From contig NZ_CP186274.1 of NCBI RefSeq assembly GCF_049331405.1, positions 1,426,001 through 1,490,000 on the forward strand: a DNA stretch of 64,000 bases, written 5' to 3'. Within the stretch, counting starts at the first letter, position 1. Each line of letters starts with the position of its first letter. The position numbers and the translations under genes are program-made. Source of the DNA: PoT sp049331405. Its GTDB lineage: Bacteria; Planctomycetota; Planctomycetia; Isosphaerales; Isosphaeraceae. A model generated the notes under the pieces. The model searched no databases. It saw only the letters and a program-made list of their open reading frames with translations, and had not been told where the DNA came from. Positions 18,684 to 27,216 of the stretch are shown here, piece by piece.

Positions 18684-21584
18684 TCACTCCCGCGTGGGAT
18701 TCTGGCCGTCGGACTTCGACTCGCCGAGAGTCGCCTCGGCCTCGCGGCGGAGGGTCTGGTAGAGCCAGTATTCGCGGTTTTCGGGGGCGGGGGTGTTCCA
18801 ATCGGGGTGCTGGGTGGTGGCGGAGGTGAAGGAGGCGCGGGCTTCGGCGGGGTGGCTGAGCTTCTGGTGGGCCATGGATCGGATCAGGGAGGGGATCGGG
18901 CCCATGACGCCGCCGGCGTCGCCTTCGAGGAGCCCGAGCGCGGATTCGAAGTGGCCGAGGCGGTATTCGGCCAGGGATTTGGCGAGGAGGAAGTAAGGGC
19001 GGGCCCAGGCGGTGGGGGAGGTCGGAGGGTCGGCGAGGGCCCGGTCGATCAGGGCCGAGGCTTTCAGGACGGACTCGCGGTCGTCGGGGAGCAGGAGGCA
19101 GGCGCGGCCGATCTGCTCGGCATGTCGGGGGTCGGTGATCTGGCCGAAGCGGGCGAGGAGTTCGCGGCGGGCGTCGCGGTAGGGCCGATCCTGGCCGAGG
19201 TAGAGGCAGAACTCGGGGTACCCGTCCCAGGTGCCGAGGTCGCCCGGGGCGGAGTCGATCGCCTTGCGCCAGGCCGCGCGGGACTCCTCGACCCGGCCGA
19301 GGTGCTTGAGGGCCTGCCGGGAACCGAGCCACGCATAAGTGAATTTCGGGTCGAGGGCGACGGCCCGCTCGTACTCGGCGAGGGCCTCCTCATGCAAGCC
19401 CCTTGCGGCGAGGGCGTCGGCGAGGCCGCAGTGGATGACCGACGAGCCGGGTGAAATACCGAGGGCCCGGCGGAAGAGGGCGGTTGCCTCGTCGGCCTTC
19501 GCGCCGAGGGTCAGGACGTGGCCGAGGTTGAAGCAGGCGTTGGGGGATCTGGGGTCGAGCCGCAGGGCCGTGCGGAAGGGCTCGACGGCCTCATCCGGCT
19601 TGTCGGAGTGGAGCAGGGCCCGGCCGAGGCCCGTGTGGCCGATCGGCTCCGAGGGGCGGATCGAGATCGCCGCCTGGGCGTAGCGGACGGCCTCGGCGTC
19701 GCGCCCGGCCTCGATCAGGTGGTCCATCAGGGCGACGTTCGCCCAGAAGTCGCCCGGGTGCGCCTGCTGGACCCGGATCAGGAGCGGGGTCGGATCGCCC
19801 CCCGCGGCCGCGAGGTCGCCGGCGAGCGAGAGGAGCAGGGGGACGGCTTCGGAGTCGACGGGGGCCTGCGCGACGAGGCGTTGCAGGGAGTCTCGGTCGC
19901 GACGGGCCTGCGGGTCGCGGGCTCGGAGGGTCCAAGCTTCCTGGTGGCGGTCGGCGAGGCTCGCGGTCTTCAGGAGCCGGGCTTTTCGATGTGCGTCCGA
20001 AGGGTCCACCGGCCAGGCGTCGAGGGCGTCGACGAGCGCCCCGCGGATCTTCGAGGCCCGGATCCGGGCGGCGACGACCTCCGGGGGCTCGTCCATCTTG
20101 CCCACGCCCGCGGCGACGAACGCTGATTCATATGCGGTGTTTGCCGACTTGAAGTCGACGGCATCCTCGACGTTCTCGGCCAGCTCGGTGCGGATGGCCT
20201 CGAGCCTGGCCACGAACTCGAGGTCGCGGCCTCCTCGATCCAGGGCCAGGCGGAGCGCCCGAGAGCCCCGGCCGTCCCCGAGCCGGGCCTTGGCGCGCTC
20301 GAAGGCGGCGATGGCCTGGGTCCACGACTGGGCCTCGAGCCAGCGGTTCATCTCCCGCAGATCGGCCGAGACGGCGCGCTCGGTCGCGGCGAGGTCTGCG
20401 ATCGAGCGGCGGTGGGTCTCGGCGCGGTCGCGTGCCAGCCAGAGCCCCGTTCCCCCCGCGAGCAACGCGAGCAGGATCAGGGCTGCCAGTGATGCGAAGT
20501 AGCCGGGCCTGCGCAGGAGGCGCCTCATCAAGCGCTCGGCTCGGCCCTCGGGCCTGGCCTCGATGGCCTCGCCGTCGAGGAAGTGGCGGAGGTCGTCGCC
20601 CAGGGCGGCGGCGGTCGGGTAGCGTCGGGCCGGGTCCTTGTTCAGGCATTTCAGGCAGATGATCTCGAGGTCCCTCGGGATCTTCGGGTTCAGGCGGACG
20701 GGGGGGATGGGCTCGGCGTCGATGACGAGCCGGGCCGTCTCGGACGGGGTCTCGCCGCGGAAGGGGGGGCGGCCCGAGAGGAGCTCGTAGAGGATCGCGC
20801 CGAGGGCGTAGACGTCGGCGGGGGCTCCGACCGCGTCGAGGGTCCCCGCGGCCTGCTCGGGGGCCATGTAGCTCGGGGTGCCGATCAGGACCCCGTCCAT
20901 GGTGAGCCCCGAGGCGTCGTCGAGGCGGCGCGAGAGGCCGAAGTCGCCGACCTTCGGGGTTCCGCCCGGCTCCATCAGGATGTTCGACGGCTTGAGGTCG
21001 CGGTGGATGATCCCGGCCGAGTGCGCGGCGTGCACGGCCTCGGCCAGGGGGAGGAGGAGCGAGGCGGCCTCGCGAGGGCTCGTCGGCTTGGCGAGCTGGG
21101 CGAGGTTGCCGCCGGCGACCAACTCCATCGCGTAGTAGGGGCAGCCTTCCCAGTCGCCGACGTCGTAGATCTGCACGACGTGGGGATGGCGGAGGGCGGC
21201 CACGGCCTGGGCCTCGCGCCGGAACCGCTCGCGGGACGACGGCTGGTCCCAGGCGATGGCCATCTTGATCGCGACGACCCGGTTCAGCCGGAGGTGGCGG
21301 GCCCGGTAGACGACCCCCATCCCGCCCCGGCCGATGCGGCCCTCGACCTCGTAGCCGGGGATCTGCGGCAGGTCGTCGGGCACGCGAGGCCTGGGCCTCG
21401 CGCCGGCGTCGAGGGGCTCGCGCTCGGGGGGCAGGCAGAGGTCGAGCTGGGCCTCGAGCCGGCAGATCTTCCGCCAACGCTCGCGGACCTCATCGAGGAA
21501 CTCCGGGAAGTCGACGCAGACTTCTTCCGGGGTCCGCCCCGAATCGTAGAGCTCCTCGAGCAGTTCGCTGACCCGCAGATCCAT
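18684..21584 (-). CDS. Transmembrane Ser/Thr protein kinase with TPR domain
   Basis: A PknB-type kinase of 966 residues, the size class typical of planctomycete TPR kinases. The kinase domain runs from about 78 to 340: glycine loop GRGGMG (85-90), Lys107 in VAIKM, HRDLKPSN with Asp196, and DFG at 214-216, so all catalytic residues are present. A single membrane helix lies at about 362-384. Residues 385-600 are helical, and TPR units follow at about 600-870 (for example GHTGLGRALLHSDKPDEAVEPF, shown only in part). Kinase inside and TPRs outside the cytoplasmic membrane is the expected topology. Substrates unknown. Its stop lies 8 bases past the stop of the convergent lipase gene. Confidence 0.93.
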   Translation of the reverse strand: MDLRVSELLEELYDSGRTPEEVCVDFPEFLDEVRERWRKICRLEAQLDLCLPPEREPLDAGARPRPRVPDDLPQIPGYEVEGRIGRGGMGVVYRARHLRLNRVVAIKMAIAWDQPSSRERFRREAQAVAALRHPHVVQIYDVGDWEGCPYYAMELVAGGNLAQLAKPTSPREAASLLLPLAEAVHAAHSAGIIHRDLKPSNILMEPGGTPKVGDFGLSRRLDDASGLTMDGVLIGTPSYMAPEQAAGTLDAVGAPADVYALGAILYELLSGRPPFRGETPSETARLVIDAEPIPPVRLNPKIPRDLEIICLKCLNKDPARRYPTAAALGDDLRHFLDGEAIEARPEGRAERLMRRLLRRPGYFASLAALILLALLAGGTGLWLARDRAETHRRSIADLAATERAVSADLREMNRWLEAQSWTQAIAAFERAKARLGDGRGSRALRLALDRGGRDLEFVARLEAIRTELAENVEDAVDFKSANTAYESAFVAAGVGKMDEPPEVVAARIRASKIRGALVDALDAWPVDPSDAHRKARLLKTASLADRHQEAWTLRARDPQARRDRDSLQRLVAQAPVDSEAVPLLLSLAGDLAAAGGDPTPLLIRVQQAHPGDFWANVALMDHLIEAGRDAEAVRYAQAAISIRPSEPIGHTGLGRALLHSDKPDEAVEPFRTALRLDPRSPNACFNLGHVLTLGAKADEATALFRRALGISPGSSVIHCGLADALAARGLHEEALAEYERAVALDPKFTYAWLGSRQALKHLGRVEESRAAWRKAIDSAPGDLGTWDGYPEFCLYLGQDRPYRDARRELLARFGQITDPRHAEQIGRACLLLPDDRESVLKASALIDRALADPPTSPTAWARPYFLLAKSLAEYRLGHFESALGLLEGDAGGVMGPIPSLIRSMAHQKLSHPAEARASFTSATTQHPDWNTPAPENREYWLYQTLRREAEATLGESKSDGQNPTRE

Positions 21585-21826
21585 CGGAACGACGACTCCC
21601 CCGGTCTCCGTCGGCGGCCCTTGAGCTCCGCCGGCCCGCGCCCCGTTCGCACCCGACCGGCCCCGGGAACCCGATCGCGATTGAACATCCTCACTAAGCG
21701 CGCGGGCGGGTCACCAGCCCCGCGTCATTGTCGCGTTTTCGTCGGAGATCTGCCCGATTTTCTCGCCGGCGAGTTTGCTGCAACGCCGATATCTCGGTCG
21801 GAATGGTGGGTTCGGTCTTGATTCGG

Positions 21827-21840
21827 ACAGACCTGTCTGT
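21827..21840. promoter_or_regulatory. TetR-type operator palindrome
   Basis: ACAGACCTGTCTGT is a palindrome with two 6-base arms (ACAGAC and GTCTGT) around CT. It lies 12 bases before the TetR start, where it would overlap the promoter or ribosome entry. Operators of this GACAGACCTGTC kind are common for TetR repressors, so self-repression is likely. Confidence 0.7.
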
Positions 21841-21852
21841 AGCATTGTGAGT

Positions 21853-22428
21853 ATGGGACGACCGAAAGCGACGAACTCGGAAGCCCGCCAACGCATCCTC
21901 GAGACGGCCGATCGGCTTTTCTACGAGGATGGGATCAGGGCGGTGGGGATCGACCGGATCATCGCCGAGGCGGGGGTCGCCAAGATGACCCTCTACTCGC
22001 ATTTCCGGTCCAAGGACGACCTGATTCTCGCCGTGCTCAAGTACCGAGATGAATGCGTGACGGGGTTCTTGCGCGAGGCGATCGGCCGGCATTTGCAGGA
22101 GTCGCAGCCGCCGCTCCGGGCCTTCTTCGCCGCGCTCCGGGAGTGGTTCGAGACCCCCGGGTTTCGCGGCTGTGCCTTCCAGAACGCCGCGATCGAGCTC
22201 GCCGACCCGGAGCACCCCGGCACCGAGTACGTCCGCAACAACAAGAAGCGCTTCGCCGGATTCTTGCAGGGGCTGATCGAGCAATCGGTCGGCGAACGCG
22301 CCGCGAGGGTGGCCCCGGCCATCGCCTTGCTGGTGGAGGGGGCGATTGTCACCGCCGCGATCCAGGGCAAGCCGGACGCCGTCGACATTGCGCGCGACGC
22401 CGCCTTGAGGCTCCTCGAGCTCGATTGA
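21853..22428 (+). CDS. TetR/AcrR family transcriptional regulator
   Basis: A 191-residue repressor. The N-terminal helix-turn-helix is clear (ILETADRLFYEDGIRAVGID, then VAKMTLYSHFRSKDDLI). The C-terminal helical ligand domain includes WFETPGFRGCAFQNAAIE, like the family that senses small hydrophobic molecules. An ATG at 21853 is chosen over an upstream in-frame start because homologues begin MGRPK and because the operator-like palindrome lies just before it. It is followed 65 bases later by a thioredoxin gene and may regulate it. It is divergent from the kinase. Confidence 0.93.
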   Translation: MGRPKATNSEARQRILETADRLFYEDGIRAVGIDRIIAEAGVAKMTLYSHFRSKDDLILAVLKYRDECVTGFLREAIGRHLQESQPPLRAFFAALREWFETPGFRGCAFQNAAIELADPEHPGTEYVRNNKKRFAGFLQGLIEQSVGERAARVAPAIALLVEGAIVTAAIQGKPDAVDIARDAALRLLELD

Positions 22429-22493
22429 GCCTCGCCGAAGCCTCGCGGCACGTCGGATGCTGCCTCCATTGGGATCTCATGAGGAGGACTCCG

Positions 22494-22796
22494 ATGACCG
22501 AACCGACGCGCGACGAGGTGGACCGGATGACCGGCCCCGTGCTCCTGGAGTTCGGGGCCGAATGGTGCCCACATTGCCAGGGGATCCGGCCCTTCCTCGG
22601 CTCGATGCTGGAGAGGCATCCCGAGGTGCATCACATCCAGGTCGAGGACGGCCCCGGCAAGCCCCTCGGCCGATCGTTCCGCGTGAAGCTCTGGCCGACG
22701 CTCGTCTTCATGCGAGACGGCCAGGTCCAGAACCTCCTGGTCCGCCCCGCGTCCGAGGACATTGCCAGGGGCTTCGCGGAACTGGCCAGGGTGTGA
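22494..22796 (+). CDS. Thioredoxin family protein
   Basis: A 100-residue cytoplasmic thioredoxin-fold protein. The active site is WCPHC at residues 24-28 (thioredoxin proper has WCGPC), and the cis-Pro is in LWPTLVFMRDG, a normal layout. The His inside the CxxC motif should raise its redox potential compared with thioredoxin. GAGGAGG lies 7 bases before the ATG. It sits after the TetR gene, probably cotranscribed, which hints at a stress-linked role (inference). Confidence 0.9.
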   Translation: MTEPTRDEVDRMTGPVLLEFGAEWCPHCQGIRPFLGSMLERHPEVHHIQVEDGPGKPLGRSFRVKLWPTLVFMRDGQVQNLLVRPASEDIARGFAELARV

Positions 22797-23589
22797 CCCC
22801 CAGCCTGCCTCCACCACCACACATTCCGATAACCTCCGTCCCCCGCGGCATGCGAGTCGTGGGCGATTTTCGTTGCCGACGAAGTTCGGGCGAGCGTGCC
22901 GAGGTCGGCATGATGACGATGCAGGAGCGTCGGCAACAAACCCGCGTTGCTGCGACATGATGCTTTCGGTCACCACTCGTTTGGGGCCTGGAGCGGATGC
23001 GGCGTCGTGCCGGGTCTGCCATCAAGGACCGACGCTCAAGGCTATCGATACGGCACGTCAAGGCCGACGAGATTTGGAATTGGACCAACCATGTCCTGGT
23101 CCGGGACACATCATCCGGGCCGGGGTCGCGCGGGCGTCCAAGCCGGATCGAATTGATGACATGGAGGGCACATCCATCGGTATGGACGCGGGTGCCGCCT
23201 CGTCTCCGGGGCTGAGCAACCCGGGGACGCGCCGCCGGGAAAATGCGAGGCCCAACGGCTGAGCTCGTCCGATCAGTTGGAGATGGATTCACATAGAAAT
23301 TCACCATCACGACCGGAAAATTCCGCCTCGCGGCCATCTCGGGGGAGGATCGGATGGGGCCGCGTCGACCGCAAGGGCCGGCTCCGCGCGGGCCTGCCCG
23401 GCGAATCGCGTGAGGATCGCTGGTGCCTTCGGTCCGGGATTCTCGGTATGGGGTTTGCGTTCGAGCCATTCGGTCGTCCATCCACTCTGGGGGACGGCTC
23501 CATGTTTTCAATCGTTGAACTGACGAGATTTCATTCTTCCGGCCCGAGCCGGGAGTTCGATATCGATATCGATCGCAGGAGGCCCAACC
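22797..23589. other. Long intergenic region
   Basis: About 790 bases without a gene that can be supported; open frames here have no recognisable product and no ribosome binding site. TTGCCGACG and CGTCGGCAA near 22873-22935 form a 9-base inverted repeat with a long loop. A perfect 14-base palindrome CGATATCGATATCG (23558-23571) lies just before the next gene and may be an operator. Confidence 0.4.
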
Positions 23590-24774
23590 GTGAGTCGCAC
23601 CAGGTCGCGGAGACGATCCGAGCATTTCTGTTCATTCGAGCCGTTGGAGACATTCACGCTCCTCTCCACGCTGACGCTGGCCATCGCCCATGATGCCGCG
23701 GCGGCGATCGCGGCGAGTCAGTCGGAAGTCTCGCAGGTCCGCCTGCTCCAGCAGGGCGGATCCATCAGGGCCCGTGCCGCCGCAACGTCCGGCGGCCCCT
23801 CGGGGGTCGAGACCTACATTACGGGTTTGTATGAGAAAATCCTCGGCCGAGAACCCGAGTCCGCCGGGCTGAACTACTGGGTGGGCGAGATGCAGCGGGG
23901 CCTCCCGGCTGACGAGGTCCGAGCACTGTTCATGCATTCGCCCGAGCTGACGATGGGTCAATCCGGGTCGGGAGGTTCCGGTTCGACAGGGACCGGGACG
24001 TCCACGGGCTCAGGCTCGACCGGGACAGGCTCCTCCACCGGCACGGGGACCACAGGTACAGGGTCGACCGGGACGGGTACGACGGGGACCACGGGGACCG
24101 GTACGACCGGAACCGGAACGACTGGAACGGGTATGACCGGGACGGGTACGACCGGGACGGGTACGACCGGGACGGGTACGACCGGGACGGGGACCACCGG
24201 CACCATTGGAACGGGTACATCAACTGGCACTGGAACGACAGGGACCGGGACGATTGGTACCGGAACAACTGGCACTGGGACCACGGGCACCGGGACTGGC
24301 ACCACAACGACCGGGACCTCGGGAACCACGGATCCAGGGACAACGATAGGTACCGGGACGACCGGGACAGGGCCGACAACAGGTGTGGGGGACACGACCG
24401 GGACGGGGGGCACTGACACGGGGATCACGACCGGTACAGGAGCCACCGGGATCGGGACAACGACCGGCACAACGACGGATCCGGGGACAACGATCGGGAC
24501 GGGGACCACGGGAATCGGAACCGCCGGGACCGGGGCCAGCGGGACGGGGACCACGGGCTTAGGGTCGACCGGCACTGGAACGACGGGGACCGGAACCAGC
24601 GGAATCGGGACGACGCCGGGGACCGGGATCACGACAGCGACGGGCGCAGTAGGGCCGGGATTGGGAGGAGAAACCACGAACCCACTCGTGCTGGGTGCCG
24701 GGATGATCGCGGGCGAGGCCGTTTCGACTCCCCGTTCCACGACCGGAGCGAGTATGACCGGCCTGGTCGGCTGA
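23590..24774 (+). CDS. Exported DUF4214-domain protein with long Gly-Thr repeat
   Basis: A 394-residue protein that I infer to be exported. The N-terminus has an Arg-rich stretch and then FEPLETFTLLS, close to the planctomycete LEPRxLL sorting motif (FEPLExRxLLS). Residues about 76-122 are a DUF4214-like domain (YITGLYEKILGREPESAGLNY, partly shown), a module found in large surface proteins. From about residue 125 to 365 nearly everything is Gly and Thr in tripeptide and hexapeptide repeats (GTGTTG), with occasional Ser, Ile, Asp and Pro. A short unique C-terminus ends the protein. The start is GTG at 23590 behind a strong AGGAGG at 23577-23582. A structural or adhesive surface role is likely, but no function is known. 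Confidence 0.8.
   Translation: MSRTRSRRRSEHFCSFEPLETFTLLSTLTLAIAHDAAAAIAASQSEVSQVRLLQQGGSIRARAAATSGGPSGVETYITGLYEKILGREPESAGLNYWVGEMQRGLPADEVRALFMHSPELTMGQSGSGGSGSTGTGTSTGSGSTGTGSSTGTGTTGTGSTGTGTTGTTGTGTTGTGTTGTGMTGTGTTGTGTTGTGTTGTGTTGTIGTGTSTGTGTTGTGTIGTGTTGTGTTGTGTGTTTTGTSGTTDPGTTIGTGTTGTGPTTGVGDTTGTGGTDTGITTGTGATGIGTTTGTTTDPGTTIGTGTTGIGTAGTGASGTGTTGLGSTGTGTTGTGTSGIGTTPGTGITTATGAVGPGLGGETTNPLVLGAGMIAGEAVSTPRSTTGASMTGLVG
23960..24650 (+). repeat. Degenerate short tandem repeat coding Gly-Thr
   Basis: Imperfect tandem repeats with units of 6, 9 and 15 bases such as ACCGGGACGGGTACG fill this interval, all in frame with the DUF4214 protein. The stretch at about 24130-24195 is nearly perfect in 15-base steps. 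Slippage or recombination would change the length of the Gly-Thr region without shifting the frame. Confidence 0.85.
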
Positions 24775-25046
24775 GAGGAACCTAACGCTCGCAGGTTTGA
24801 GCCCGTTCGCTCGCTTGATGGCCCCCGCCACGTCCGTCGTGCAAGCGAATCGCCCTCAGGACGTGGATGCCGTTGGCACGTGGGGCCACGATCGCGGCCT
24901 GGTTGCCCCGCGCGCTTCCTCATCAGGAATCGATACCGGTCGATGAGTTGATGACCCCGCGCCCGTTCCTCGCGAGGGGTCATCCTCAACGCCGACGCCC
25001 GAGGACATCGAGACGCACCTCGGGTGCCCTGGGTCCGAACTGTTCA

Positions 25047-25063
25047 GAGACTGTCCCATAAGG
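25047..25063. repeat. IS5 element left inverted repeat
   Basis: GAGACTGTCCCATAAGG, preceded by the target duplication TCA at 25044-25046. It pairs with the right end at 26686-26702 with a single mismatch at the second base. Confidence 0.85.
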
Positions 25064-25080
25064 TAGCCGAGGCGCGTAGA

Positions 25081-25917
25081 ATGGTGTATGAGAATGCACC
25101 ATTACCCAGCGACGTCACCGACGCGCAGTGGGCGCTGATCGAGCCGCACATCCCAGTCTACCCCGGCGGCCGGCCGCGTAAGACCGACACCCGAGACGTC
25201 CTCGACGCCATCCTCGACATCCTCCGCACCGGCTGCCAGTGGCGTTACTTGCCAATCGACTTCCCGCCCAAGAGTACTGTCTGGCGGTACTTCGACGAAG
25301 GGCGGCACAACGGCACGCTGGACGCGATCCACGACCTGCTTCGCCGCAAGGTCCGCACGATGGAGAAGCCCTACCACCCGCGCACCTCCGCGAGCGTCGA
25401 CAGCCAGTCGATCGCCACGACCTCCGGCGGCGAGCAGCGGGGCCGCGACAACGCCAAGAACGTCGACGGCCGGAAGCGCCATATCGTGGTGGACAGCATG
25501 GGCTTGCTGCTGGCCGTGCTGGTGTCGGCCGCCTCGGTGGATGACGCCAAGGCGGCGGCCGAGTTGTTCGACCGCCTGGAGGGCCAGCCGATGGGCAAGG
25601 TCACGAGGATGTTCGCCGACTCGAAGTACCACGACATGAAGCTGTACGCGTGGGTCGAAAATTACGTAGAGTGGGGCCTGGAGATCATCCGCCGCCCGGC
25701 GGACAACAGGGGCTGGGTTATGCTGCCGATCCGTTGGACGGTAGAGCGAACGTTCGCCCGGCTGGGCCGATGCCGGCGGCTGAGCAAGGACCGGGAGAAG
25801 AGCGTCCTGTCGTCGGAGTCATTCGTGAAGCTGGCGATGATCCAGTTGATGCTCCATCGCCTCGAGCCGTCGGGCGTGGACGCCGAGTTCCGTTACACCA
25901 GGCCGCTGGCAGCCTGA
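25081..25917 (+). CDS. IS5-family transposase
   Basis: A complete DDE transposase of 278 residues in a single frame. The catalytic acids appear as Asp107 in SVDSQS, Asp180 in FADSKY and Glu222 in WTVERTFARL, the usual IS5 spacing, and the N-terminal DUF4096-like region (DAQWALIEPHIP) is intact. The start ATG at 25081 lies 18 bases inside the end of the left inverted repeat. No frameshift or stop is seen, so the enzyme may be active. The phosphoesterase gene follows 25 bases later in the same direction. Confidence 0.93.
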   Translation: MVYENAPLPSDVTDAQWALIEPHIPVYPGGRPRKTDTRDVLDAILDILRTGCQWRYLPIDFPPKSTVWRYFDEGRHNGTLDAIHDLLRRKVRTMEKPYHPRTSASVDSQSIATTSGGEQRGRDNAKNVDGRKRHIVVDSMGLLLAVLVSAASVDDAKAAAELFDRLEGQPMGKVTRMFADSKYHDMKLYAWVENYVEWGLEIIRRPADNRGWVMLPIRWTVERTFARLGRCRRLSKDREKSVLSSESFVKLAMIQLMLHRLEPSGVDAEFRYTRPLAA

Positions 25918-25942
25918 CGTCCCCTACACCGTACTCAATGGG

Positions 25943-26491
25943 ATGGCCATGCTGCGGATCGTAGTGATCGCCGATGACGACTCGCGCGTGGGCAAGTTGG
26001 ATGGCCGCGAGGCCGACCTCCTACTCTCGTGCGGTGACCTGCACGACCTGACGATCGAGCGGGTATTCCGGTCGTACCGATGCCGCCGCGCCTTCGCGGT
26101 CCGGGGGAACCATGACTCCGATGGCCCGTTCCCGGTCGGGGTCGACGACCTGCACATGACGGTACGCGAGTTTGCGGGGCTTCGGTTCGGTGGGTTCCGC
26201 GGTTGCTGGCGTTACAAGCCTCGCGGGCATCACCTCTGGGAACAGGACGAGGTTAGCACGCTGCTGAGGAGCTTCCCGGCCGTCGATGTGTTCGTCGCCC
26301 ACAACTCCCCTCGCGGGGTCCACGAGTGCGACGGTGGCGTGCACCAGGGCTTCGATGCGTTCCTGGAATACATCGAGAGAGCGCGGCCGCGATACCTCAT
26401 CCACGGTCACCAGCACCTGGACCGTGAGACCCGGTACGGTGACACGACGATCCTCGGCATCTTCGGCGAACGTTGGCTCGACCTCGAATGA
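25943..26491 (+). CDS. Metallophosphoesterase-like passenger of the IS element
   Basis: A 182-residue calcineurin-type phosphoesterase. Visible metal-site motifs are GD (31-32), GNHD (55-58), a His in FVAHNSP and GHQH near the C-terminus. The first motif, normally D-x-H, reads ADDDS at residues 10-14, so the His is missing and an Asp sits in its place; this may alter metal binding or catalysis. There is no signal peptide. It lies inside the IS5 inverted repeats, directly after the transposase and on the same strand, possibly read from the same transcript. The start could also be ATG 25949. What it does for the element or host is unknown. Confidence 0.75.
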   Translation: MAMLRIVVIADDDSRVGKLDGREADLLLSCGDLHDLTIERVFRSYRCRRAFAVRGNHDSDGPFPVGVDDLHMTVREFAGLRFGGFRGCWRYKPRGHHLWEQDEVSTLLRSFPAVDVFVAHNSPRGVHECDGGVHQGFDAFLEYIERARPRYLIHGHQHLDRETRYGDTTILGIFGERWLDLE

Positions 26492-26499
26492 TCCCACGG

Positions 26500-26655
26500 A
26501 GCCGCAGTTCGTCCCCGCTTCAGTGGCGACTGCCTCCCGGACTTCTTCTCACGTCCCGAACCGATGTCTCTCGGCGACAGCGATTTCAGCACCTTCCACC
26601 ACCGCTCAATCTGGTCCAGAAACTCCGCGTACTTCGGCTGGAACACGAACTCCAA
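26500..26655 (-). pseudogene. IS630-family transposase C-terminal remnant
   Basis: Reading on the minus strand, VFQPKYAEFLDQIERWWKVLKSL is the hallmark C-terminal segment of IS630 transposases, with the catalytic Glu in IERWW. After KSL the frame is broken by an indel, and the next frame continues HRFGT, a stop where Trp is expected, then EEVREAV, which again fits the family. The rest of the gene is absent. It sits between the phosphoesterase gene and the right inverted repeat, so it was captured by or inserted into the IS5 element and then decayed. Confidence 0.7.
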
Positions 26656-26685
26656 CCACGGGCCGCGTCACGACGGAGCTTTAAC

Positions 26686-26702
26686 CCTTATGGGACAGTC
26701 AC
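26686..26702. repeat. IS5 element right inverted repeat
   Basis: CCTTATGGGACAGTCAC, the complement of the left end with one mismatch, followed by the target duplication TCA at 26703-26705. Confidence 0.85.
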
Positions 26703-26705
26703 TCA

Positions 26706-27035
26706 GACGCGTCGGGGTCGGGCCGAGGCTTTACACCGGGTTCTCGAGTCCTACCACAAATCCCACAACCGAGCGAACTCGAGGCAAGCATGCGTGGCCC
26801 CTGCCGACGAAAGGCATCGGGGCGGTAGACCCCGAGTTATGACGAGGCCACGTCTCGAAACTCTCGCCATTCCGACGCGGGTCCGAGTGTCCCTCGTCAG
26901 CCTTTGCAGTTCGGCGGGGCAAGCGATGCCCCCGCAGTGCCGCATGCACCATGCGGAGCTTTCTTCCGCGACCAGGGCGATGAAGCCCGCCGACTCCTCC
27001 CGGTGCCGATACCGGCGAACGGTCTGCAAAAGGAT
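26706..27035. other. Region without a supported gene
   Basis: 330 bases between the IS element and the terminator of the first tRNA unit. Open frames exist on both strands but none has a recognisable product or ribosome binding site. Confidence 0.35.
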
Positions 27036-27052
27036 GGATGAGGATCTCATCC
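27036..27052 (-). terminator. Terminator hairpin of tRNA unit 1
   Basis: On the minus strand a 7-base stem, GGATGAG with CTCATCC around a 3-base loop, is followed by ATCCTTTT. It lies 59 bases beyond the 3' end of tRNA copy 1 and fits a Rho-independent terminator. Confidence 0.65.
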
Positions 27053-27110
27053 CTGCATAGTAAACCGTTGGTAATGGTGGGGAAGACCGCGAGGAAGGAG
27101 AGAAGGGAAG

Positions 27111-27182
27111 TTGCGCAGGGTGGAATCGAACCACCTACCTCCAGGTTATGAGCCTGGCGAGCTACCAGTGCTCTACTGCGCC
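27111..27182 (-). tRNA. tRNA-Met(CAT), initiator-like, copy 1
   Basis: A 72-base cloverleaf with acceptor GGCGCAG/CTGCGCA, D stem GAGC/GCTC, anticodon arm CCAGG-CTCATAA-CCTGG, and T arm GGTGG-TTCGATT-CCACC. Bases 1 and 72 are G and A and cannot pair, as in bacterial initiator tRNA where 1 and 72 are unpaired. The D and anticodon regions follow initiator tRNA (TGGTAGCTCG, GGCTCATAACC). CCA is not encoded. Confidence 0.9.
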
Positions 27183-27187
27183 CATGT

Positions 27188-27216
27188 AATCTATCAGGAC
27201 CACCGCCCCCTGTCAA
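27188..27216 (-). promoter_or_regulatory. Promoter of tRNA copy 1
   Basis: On the minus strand TTGACA, a 17-base spacer and TAGATT. The first tRNA base is the sixth base after the -10 box, so transcription would start at or next to the mature 5' end. Confidence 0.75.

Larger units (their letters stand above)
25047..26702 (+). mobile_element. IS5-family insertion element carrying a passenger gene
   Basis: The ends are 17-base inverted repeats (25047-25063 and 26686-26702) matching at 16 positions, with GACTGTCCCATAAGG perfect in both. They are flanked by a direct TCA duplication (25044-25046 and 26703-26705). A TNA target duplication fits the IS5/IS1031 group. The element is 1656 bp, longer than usual for IS5 relatives, because it holds a metallophosphoesterase gene and an IS630 transposase fragment in addition to the transposase. 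No second inverted repeat was found right after the transposase, so the whole interval looks like one mobile unit. Confidence 0.8.

Noticed and set aside
23960..24650. Possible CRISPR array
   Set aside because: Repeats have no unique spacers of constant length and are in frame with a Gly-Thr coding region.
26473..27060. 195-codon plus-strand frame after the phosphoesterase
   Set aside because: It crosses the IS630 remnant, the right inverted repeat and the tRNA terminator, and its translation has no family character.
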